From: Toxorhynchites rutilus septentrionalis
Lineage: Eukaryota; Arthropoda; Insecta; Diptera; Culicidae
Direction: 5' to 3'
NCBI RefSeq assembly: GCF_029784135.1
Contig: NC_073746.1
Location: 8,651,380-8,715,379, forward strand
DNA length: 64,000 nucleotides
Positions 1 through 9,300 of the stretch are shown piece by piece. Every line of letters begins with the position of its first letter. Positions within the stretch are counted from its first letter, which is position 1. The position numbers and the translations under genes were made by a program. The notes under the pieces are model-generated. The model saw only the letters and a list, made by a program, of their open reading frames with translations. It searched no databases and was not told where the DNA came from.

Positions 1-762
1 TATCGAACAATGAGAGGGAATCCATACAAAAGTGATATTAAATGATCTACTCATCAAAACACTTAAAAGCTGTTGGATTCCAGACAAGAAATACGAAGAA
101 TATCCAGACCTTACCGAATGAAGTGCCTCTAAAGAGCTGAGACTATCAGAAAAGATTTAAAAATGTTCGGGTGACAAGGACTGAATATGTTGTAAAGCAG
201 TGTATATCGCAGCCAATTCCGCAACAAACACCGAACAAGGTAAACTAAGCTTACGGAATGTGGAGAAGTCAATATTAAATACCCCAAAGCCTGTGGAACC
301 ATGAAGACTGGATCCATCAGTAAAAAAAGTTTTGGTTGAGTCAATATGTTTATATCTTGACAAGAATATTGCAGGCATAACTATTTGGCGGAGATCACCT
401 GAAATACCACTAACATAAACTTTCATTGTCTAGTCAAAATTAATAGAAGGATTGAACAAAATTGAAGGAATGGATTGGAAACCAGATGAAGCCGATGGGC
501 TTTCCAGGGTCAGAAATTCATGATATAGTAACATTCGCTTAGATTGAGTACCTAAGGTTAGCATTTTTTCAAAGTTTGCTATCACTATCGGATTGAGTGT
601 TTCACAACGTATCAAAAAACGGAATGATAACTCGAAAAAGCGCACAGAAAGAGGAAGGATGCCAGCTAAAATTTCTAGGCTCATCCTAGAGCAATACGCA
701 ATCAGCGATATTGAATTCTCTCCAGTTGCAGAATATGAGTACGGGCAGCGGATCTGAAGCAA
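1..762 (-). pseudogene. LINE ORF2 C-terminal part with RNase H, broken
   Basis: Frames at 762-430 and 426-157 continue ORF2 after the frameshift. The second holds the RNase H signature FFTDGSSLHGSTGFGVF and an AELAAIYTALQ helix. The stop between them replaces the glutamine seen in the sister copy (FDQSMK), so it is a simple nonsense change. A further break lies near 157. The rest of RNase H and the 3' end lie beyond the left window edge. Confidence 0.8.
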
Positions 763-3122
763 AAACTTCCATACTCCAAAACAGATAGAACGGTTGTTTT
801 ACACAACCTAATTAAGTCGTCAGGATGGGCCCCCCACCAAGTCCCTGTTATGGATCGAAGAAAATTTATTCGTTTCTGACATTTTTGTTTCAAGTAGCCT
901 ATGTGTTTACCCCATGTGCCTCTGGAGTCAAACACAACTCCTAAATACTTGAATGACAAAGAGAGCCTAATTGTTCTACCCAAAAGTTTAAGTTGCAGTT
1001 GAGCAGGATGGTGTTTTCTTGAGAACACAACCATCTCTGACTTTTCAGTAGAAAACTCAAAACCCAATTTGCAAGCCCAATCAACCAAATTATCAAGAGA
1101 AATCTGCAAGGGATTATACAGATCAATACTGTCTTTGCCCATTACCGACACTACGCAATCATCTGCATATTGTCTCAAAGTACAATTACCTGATAAACAA
1201 ACATCAATGTCATTTACATAAAAGTTGTAAAGAATTGGACATGAGCCTTGAGGGAGACCCATGTAGCTAATTCGTAAAACTGACGAAGAACCATGGGAAA
1301 AACTCATATGTTTTTCACCCATTAGGTTAAACAGAAAACTATTTAATTTAGGAGAAAACCCATTTAGATGAAGTTTTTCAAAAAGAACCTCAATGGAAAC
1401 TGAATCAAAGGCACCCTTGATGTCCAGGAACACTGATGCCATTTGTTGCTTTTTACTCAAGGCGATGTCAACCTCTGATGAAAGCAGAGCAAGACAATCA
1501 TTAGTTCCTTTGCCTCTACGAAACCCGAACTGCGAAGGTGAGAGAAGGTTGTTGGATTCTATCCAGCTGTCTAAGCGACTTAGAATCATTTTCTCTAATA
1601 ATTTGCGAATGCAAGAAAGCATTGCTATTGGTCTATAAGAATTATAATCAGACGCAGGTTTACCAGGTTTCAGAATAGCTATAACTTTAATCTGTCGCCA
1701 CTCATGTGGAACAACGTTCTGCTCAAGAAAAACATTGAACAATTTTAACAAACGTTTCTTCGCATTATCAGGAAGGTTTTTCAATAAGTTGAATTTGATC
1801 CTATCTGACCCCGGAGCCGAATTGTTACATGACAGAAGTGCAAGCGAAAATTCAGCCATACTGAATGGAGGCGCAATATCATCAGATGTCTCCAGGAAGG
1901 GAGGTGGAGCGGGGGCTGAATCTGGGCATATCTTCTTGGCAAAGTCAAAAATCCACCTTTCAGAATATTCAATCTGTTCATTTGAATGAGAAGAATTTCT
2001 CATTTGTCTGGCAACTCTCCAAAAAGTGCTCAAAGAAGACTCTCGGGAAAGCCCATTCACAAAATTACGCCAATAACCTCTTTTTTTGGCTTTTATGAAG
2101 CTTTTGAATTTACGCTCCAGATAAATGTAATTGTCGTAACGTTCGCAGGAACCCGATTTACGCCAATCCTTGAACGCATTCGATTTTTCTTTATAAAGAT
2201 CTGTGCAATCTTGATCCCACCACAGATTAGGAGGACGACTGCGAAACGAATTCCCAGGAAAACGTTTCGTCTGAGCATCAATAGCACTATCATGAATTAA
2301 TCCAGCTAGAAAATTATACTCTTCTAACGGGGGTAACTCATGAACTAATGCCACTGATTCTGAAATAATTGAAGAATATCTCTTCCAATCAATGTTTCTA
2401 GATAAATCATGCTGAACATTCATAGTTCCTGACGATTCAGAATAATTCGAAATAGAAACGGTGATTGGCAAATGATCACTTCCATGTGGATCTTGGATAA
2501 CCTTCCAATAACAATCTAATGATAAAGAGGAAGAACAAAGGGATAGATCTAAGCGACTTGCGCGGCCTGGTGATGGAGCAATTCTTGTTATATCACCTGT
2601 ATTCAAAATTGTCATGTTGAATTCATCGCATAGATCATAAATAGAATTAGCTCTGCGATCGTCAAAAGACTCACCCCAGCCAATTCCATGTGAGTTGAAC
2701 TCTCCTAAAATAAGATGAGGTTGCAGTAGAAGCTCAATTATATTCACAAGGTTTCGATAATTAAGCATTGTACTTGGTGGAATATAAATAGAAGCAATGC
2801 ACAAATCTCTACCCTTGATACGTGCCTGACACGCAAGAATTTCAATTCCTGTTACTAAAGGCAAGGGAATCCTGTAAAATGGATAGCATTTTTTAATACC
2901 TATGAGAACTCCTCCATAGGAATCATCACGGTCTAAACGAATAATATTGAAATCATGGATGTTTAACACATTGTCCGAACGAAGCCATGTTTCAGATAAA
3001 GCAAACACATCACAATTCAAAAAATGGAGCATTTGCTTGAAAGAGTCAAGTTTTGGTAGAAAACTTCTACAATTCCACTGTAAAATAGTAGATTTCTCTG
3101 ACTCATTCAATAAATTAGGCAT
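702..3122 (-). pseudogene. LINE ORF2: endonuclease and reverse transcriptase part
   Basis: An 806-aa frame begins at ATG 3122. The N-terminal ~230 residues are an apurinic-type endonuclease (LQWNCRSFLPKLD, ALSETWL, GSDHLPI). The central and C-terminal parts are a reverse transcriptase with FLDIKGAFDSV, GLPQGSCPILYNFYVNDI and the catalytic QYADD box. The frame ends at IQYR where the sister copy at 57 kb continues IQYLCLRIALG, so a frameshift has cut it from the C-terminal domains. Coding density and domain order are otherwise well preserved, which suggests a fairly young insertion. Confidence 0.9.
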
Positions 3123-4591
3123 CGAAATTAATGAAGGAGAGTAGGGGCCACTTTGAAACCATTTGCTTAGCTAACTGACTGATAGTAGGGAGCCAAGCAG
3201 AAATGAGACATTTCATTGAATCTGAAGCTCCGAAAATATCAAAGATCCATCCAACAATCGAAGAAAAAGAAATACCTCCTGTAAATGATTGGGGTTCAGG
3301 AGCCGATTGAGAAGCGAATCTGGAATGACATGACAATTCAGGGAAATGAACGTCATAGTTAGAGGATCCCCAACCAGGAGGGTTATTGTTGGAAGGAGCC
3401 GAAAAATGAGAAGAAGCTTCTGGTTGATTAGAGGATAACCCTCTTTTTTTAGCAGGCTTGGAGGAGGAAGTATTTTTTCTCTTTCTAGCTCTTCTCGCGA
3501 TTATTGGATCGAAAGTAGTATCCGATTCATCATCCTCTGATAAAACAGAGAAACGATTTTCTGAAACCTCGGATACCTGAGGTGAAGCTGCCTTAAGAAT
3601 ATCAGCAAAGGTTCGCTTAGAACGATCCTTAAGTGATTGTTTAAGTTTAATAGAACGGGATTTGTATTTTGGACATTCCTTAACTGTGTGAGGAACACCT
3701 CCACAAAGAATGCATTTATCAGCATCCTTATTGCAAGTGCTTTCATCATGGTCGACTCCACATTTAGAACATTTGATTTTATTGCAACAGAAGGTTTTAG
3801 TGTGACCTATCTGTTTGCAATTAGTGCATGTCATAATTTTGGGAGTAAATAATCGAACTGGAAGACGAAGCTTATCAATGAGCACATAATTTGGAAGAGC
3901 TGTGCCCTCAAAGGAGATTCTGAAAGAACCAGATGGGAAATATTTCTTTTCGTTACCATCCATTAAAAATGATCCAAATGGATCTTACTTCCAAAATTTT
4001 CACATGAGGAAGTTTTACATCATGAAAAATACCCTCTGCGTTTTCGAAATCTTTTAGTTGGAGAGATTTTTCCGAAACCACACCATCGATTTCAACAATG
4101 TGTGCCGGAATATACACTCGATATTCATCAGTGAACAAAGAATTATTAACAATCGCATTAGCGTCTTTGCAATCCGAGAGCACAATACGAAGTTTGTCTT
4201 TATTCACTTTTGTAATTTCCAAGACACTTGAGTACTTAGACTTCAAGTCTTTGCAAATTTGGGTCACCCTTAAAGGTTTCCCATTGGGACGGAAGAATAC
4301 CACCCAACGTGTTTTCGATGATCCCGAAACGTTCTGGTATTGTCGAATTCGAGAAAGATTCTTGGAAGGAACATTCTCAATGATTGAATGCTGAAGAGAA
4401 TTAATTGGATTTTGAACCGAGGTGAGTGATACAGGATCATTTGTTGGTTGTGTCGAATTTTTTGTTGGGTTGGGTGTCGAATTTGACAGTAATTGGTTCT
4501 TCTTTTTCTTTGAAGGACGAACTTCAGAAAAACAATCATGAGGAGTATCTACGATGGACATATCAACATCGGAGGTTTCGTTCCCCTCCAT
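3115..4591 (-). pseudogene. LINE ORF1 (gag-like nucleic-acid-binding protein), frameshifted
   Basis: ORF1 starts at ATG 4591 and is split in two frames: 4591-3953 (212 aa) and 3963-3115 (282 aa). The C-terminal half carries three CCHC-type zinc knuckles in a row (CTNCKQIGHTKTFC, CSKCGVDHDESTC, CILCGGVPHTVKEC). In this family they bind the element RNA in the ribonucleoprotein. A serine-rich and basic tail follows. The two frames overlap by 11 nt, consistent with a single indel near 3955. The final TAA (3117-3115) overlaps the ORF2 start. Confidence 0.85.
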
Positions 4592-4650
4592 TTAGAAAAA
4601 TTTGTGAAACAAAACTGAGAGTAGAAAGAGCATAAAACGTCTAACACGTA

Positions 4651-5472
4651 CAGAGGTTAAAATAATTATATATGTATTAAAAAAAAAATCATTAAATAAA
4701 TAAAGAAACAGATAAATAGAATAAAAACAAAACAAAAACTTAGCTGCTTTATATTTCCAGTGGCAAGAAATCTTCAAAAATCCTGTTCCAAGGTTCAATA
4801 CAGCTTCACACACCGAAAGTACTTGAAAATGCAAAAATCGAATATCTTCTTCGGGGAATTTCACTCGCTGAACAAATGGGTCCAGTTACTGCACTATTTC
4901 TTCCGGAAAAAGTTTTCAAAACGCTGAAATGTCTTAGAGAAAGAAAAATCACAAAGAAAATCTGAAATATTCGTTATGATGAAAATTATACGTCACCTTT
5001 ATTCCACGGCTTGCTGATGTATGAAGCACCACCTTTTGGTAGGAATGAATCCTCGCATTTTATTTGTTTGGGAGATACAGCGATTGCAATTAAAAATCAA
5101 AAATAATGATCTTGCAAAGCAGAAGGGTTAACATTTTTTTAATAATACGTGGACATAGATTTAGGGCATACTTTATAGAATCGTGAACGCCAACCATTAT
5201 TTATCCGGTTCGTCGTGCGAAGCCGGTCGGTGATGCGCAGCGCTTTCGCGCAGCGGCAAAATGATTCACATTCACCCCGACGACAACGCGCCACCAATAC
5301 ACAGCCGAGGGAAAAATTCCGAGTTCAAATTTGAAGGTCCTTTAAGGTCAAGCTCTCCCTCATAATGTAGAAAATAAGTATTACTCAACCAACCGATCGC
5401 TATAGTTTAGTGTTTCCAAATCATCCGACTAATCGTAGTTTTTGTTCTACCCGTCTCTTCTCAATCTTGCAG
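4651..5472 (+). other. Upstream region and likely 5' UTR intron of the MDR gene
   Basis: No coding sequence is seen. The stretch at 5200-5310 is clearly more GC-rich than its surroundings and may hold the promoter and a noncoding first exon. A pyrimidine-rich tract followed by CAG ends at 5472, a good 3' splice site just upstream of the coding start, so the 5' UTR is probably spliced. The donor was not identified with confidence. Confidence 0.4.
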
Positions 5473-5518
5473 ACGTTCTATATCGTTGGACACAGCCACA
5501 CGCCTAAGGGAAGCCGCC

Positions 5519-6327
5519 ATGAGCAAGCTAATTCGCCAGGTATCGATCGAATCCCCGGCCGCCAAGATCAAAGACAGCGTGTTCAATCTGGTGGTTCCGG
5601 TGCCGGACACGCCACCCAATGGGGCCCGTATTCTCGTGGTGTACGCTGGAGCATGCTATCGCAAAAATCAGTCCACATCGATCTCGTCGATCAGCAGTCA
5701 GCTGTCGGACACGGGTGATATTACCACATCGCTGCATATGCTGGCGAAGCAGATGCAGGGCGGTATTTGTTCCAGTATTAGTGAGGAGGGACCGGATAGC
5801 GCCCCCATGCAGGCCCATCAGACCTCGATCGCCATTCAGCACAACCCGTCGGCCCACCAGGGAGTCCGGGATGGTGCGCTTTTTCCAGGCTTCGAAGTCG
5901 CCGGCGTCATCGAGTCGTTGGGCAGTGAACTGAAAGAAAACTGTGGTTTCAAGGTGGGCCAGCGTGTGGTTCTCTATCCGTACGAGGGTGTCCCAGCCGG
6001 CTATTCCGAGCTGATGGTGGTCCCCGACCTTGAGTATTTGATTCCTATACCCGACTCGCTTCCACTCGCGGTGGCCGCAACGCTACCCACCGGTGCATTG
6101 CTGGCTCAGAGTGCCATCATTACGGCACACGCAATCGTCGACGATCTGCTCAAGAAACGACCAAACGAAAAGGTGAAAATACTTATTGTCGGCACTGGTG
6201 GGTTGGCCCTGTGGGCCATCCGAATTGCGGCGCAACACTTCTACACACCGGCCACCAAGGATAAGATTCAGATTACGGTGGCTAGCCTGCGGGATGAGGG
6301 ATTCGTGCTGGCGAGGAAATGTGAAAG
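5519..6327 (+). CDS. MDR gene, coding exon 1
   Basis: Encodes residues 1-269 plus two bases of R270: the whole GroES-like domain, the Ser/Gln-rich insert and the first half of the Rossmann fold. The donor is AAAG|GTGCGT at 6328. An upstream in-frame TTG at 5486 is not taken as the start because the ATG at 5519 has a far better context. Confidence 0.88.
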
Positions 6328-9300
6328 GTGCGTATAGAAATGCAGATTCAATGGGAGTCAGTTGTATAATGAGGATCACGAACAACTATCTAGAAACTAG
6401 GAATTTACTCGGGATGGTAGTGTTTACGGATCGCTTTCAAGTGGAATTAGAAACAACAGAAAACAACTAATTTTGAGGTTGAAAAATCTTGAACGAGGAT
6501 TGTGTCTGAAAATAATCGAGTTTTGGTAGAAGTACTAGGAATTTTATAGTAAAAGGTAACTTTGGAATATTTGTATTATTTCCATTTTAAGACGTCTTGT
6601 GAACAAATCATGGAAAGAGTGTTGCATTTCGAGTGACAACGTGTTCATAGCATCGCTACATTATACTATTATCGGTTTAGACTCATTGGGATAGTTCCAT
6701 TCCGCACTTTGGTTTTTGTTCTTGAATCATAATGAAGGTATCGCATATGTCTTTTCGTTCCATGATAATATTATTAATGTTGTCTCCGTTCTTATTAGTT
6801 CATATTAGTCAGGTCAAGCTTTTGGAGCTTTAGTTATTCGGTCCAAATTTGGGTATATTCAACACCACTTTTATCGAATTACTAGCTGACCCGGCAAACT
6901 TCGTCCTGCCCAAAATTTATTTTTCCTTTTCACATCCACGTTTTCTTATAGCGAATTCGTTTTTAAAACTGAGTCAGTGCCAAACTGACTCTGTAATAAA
7001 AAAAACCGTTTTCAGTTCCACGAATGCGGTGGTTTGTTGGTGTGCGTTAGTCTGATTTGTTTATATTTGCGACGACAAATGTACGGTGTCGACGTCTGGT
7101 GGCGATATTAGTGCTTGGGAGGTAAATTATTCTCTATCAGATCAGCAGGGCCAAGTGCAGTGTAAAAATATAAAAGTTTGAATGAAAATTTTTACATCAT
7201 ATTGTTTGATTAATGTAGTTCTGACACTCACTTAATAATTTGTCGATGCATTTCCTGTTTGTTCCACAAATAATTACTATTATAATATAAAATCATCATT
7301 AGACACAGTTTTCGTTCAATATGTTTCCGTGATATCGAAAAAAACGTCTTATTTCATCACATAAAATAAATATTCGATACGTTAAAGTAAATTTTCATTC
7401 ATAATTTTGATTTTGAAAGCAGGTTTATTCCACCTGAATATCCATCATTATTTTTGCCTCCCAATGAAAGCACGCGTAGCTTAATGCCGTCTACTCGAAT
7501 ATACTCTTCAAAATCAGAATCCGAATTGGATTACGATTCCAATAATACAAAAGCAAAAGCAGCAAGATTTCCATTTTCATAGTCTTTATTTTTAGATTTT
7601 CCAAAACAATACTCGGAACTTGACAGTTCAGTATAGTTGTATTGGTGAACCCGAGTGCCAACCCGTGAAACATCTCAGTGCGAAACTAACAGCTTTCGGG
7701 GCGAACCAGTGCGAAACTGAGTGAATAAAAAAACCTTTTGACAGCAGTTAGCGCGGCACTGGGGTTGAAACTGAACAAAAACGAATTCGCTATTATTAAG
7801 CGCACTCTCATGAGTCCAATCGCAGAACTGTTCATCGATTGATCTTCTAATCTACCCTCTAAAATTACCTTTTATTATAAAATTCCGAGTACTTCTACCA
7901 AAACTCGTCATTATAATATCAGACACAATTCTCGTTCAAGATTTTTCAACCACTTGCAAATAACATGTTTCTCCGTTACATGGAATAAATGTTTGATACA
8001 GAACATATGATAGAATAAAGACAGCTCTAAATCGGACAATTCCTTTTTCGAGTTTTGCTCTTATCAACACATTTGGCGATCCATTTTTTTTATATGGATA
8101 GAAGACGATAAAGGAGTGCGTTTTATCACATTTAAATCCATTTCCACGAACGAAAATCAATTTCGTTAGCGCAAACATCGAATGGACTATCAACGCTTGC
8201 CAATCAGCCATATTCTGTATCTCGACGGAATTCCATTTCGTCCGAGTTCTAATTTCGCTTTCCCTATTTCGAACGTTTTGCCAATTTAATGTTCGAAGAG
8301 AACCAGATCGAACGAAATGCAAAAACAACTCGAATGGAATACAGAATGGAATTTATTCAAGTCGTTCGAAATATTTCGAATCGATCGAAATTCAGAATAG
8401 GGGTTAATATGTAATTGTAGAACATATGCGAATTGAATTTTTCGAATTTTCCTTTTTCCTTCAGAGTTTTCCGAAAATTTTCAATTGTCAATTTTGGTTG
8501 GAATATTTGTATTATTTTGTCGAACCTCCTCTCCATTCCAAAGGAGAGAGGGATGTCATTCCATCATAGAAACATTCATCGTACTCAAAAACCCTCACAT
8601 CCCAAATTTGGCTCCATTTGCTTGATTAGTTCTCGAGTTATGGAGAAGTTTGTGTTTCATTTGTATGGCAGTTCCCATGCCCTCAGTTAAGGTAGGTTTA
8701 GAGTTCCCGTGAACGTGAACGCGGACAAACGCTTTTTTTTTTAATAATTCATCAGTCCATATATAAAACACGAGGAAAACATCTTGAAACGATAGGAAGA
8801 AACATTTTCTAGTTGAAAAACATGCTTAAACACAATTCATATTGATAAAAGTGGATTAATTCAATATTTCACAACGATTCTGAATTTCCACCGTGGAATC
8901 GAGATGTTGGTGAACTCACCATAGTTCACCGACTTCGGTGAACGTGAACGTGAAAACAGTGGTGAATATAGACTTCAAAATATTTCCCCGTTCATGTTCA
9001 CGTTCGAACGTACCAAGGCATTCTGAAAATTATTTCACCGTGAACTTAAAAGGATATGTTTAGCAATTCTCATGTTTTCAATGAAAATTTGGATATGGAT
9101 GCAATTTCAATCAATCGGATCATTGCGCGGGTTGAGAAACTTCGTTGCTTCGGGTTGATTCGTGAACAACTGTATATTTTATCCGAATTACTTTATTGAA
9201 GATCGATGTTTATTTACTTCACGTTTACTGCCGAACTTTTAATATGAACGTGAACGTGAACAAAATCATTCTATTCACCACGATTTTTTTAGTTGTTTGT

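Larger units (their letters stand above)
1..4650 (-). mobile_element. I-clade non-LTR retrotransposon (LINE), copy 1, disrupted
   Basis: A nearly full-length LINE lies on the minus strand and runs off the left edge of the window. Reading right to left it shows a short 5' leader, ORF1 with zinc knuckles, then ORF2 with endonuclease, reverse transcriptase and RNase H. An RNase H with a TDGS motif after the RT is typical of the I clade. ORF1 has a frameshift near 3955. ORF2 has a frameshift near 702-762, a nonsense codon near 430 and another break near 157, so the copy is dead. A 5'-truncated relative lies at 55430-57725. The exact 5' end is not clear; I place it between about 4625 and 4680. Confidence 0.9.

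Noticed and set aside
5486..5518. Longer N-terminus of the MDR protein from an upstream in-frame codon
   Set aside because: The codon at 5486 is TTG and lies just after a splice acceptor; the ATG at 5519 has a strong context.
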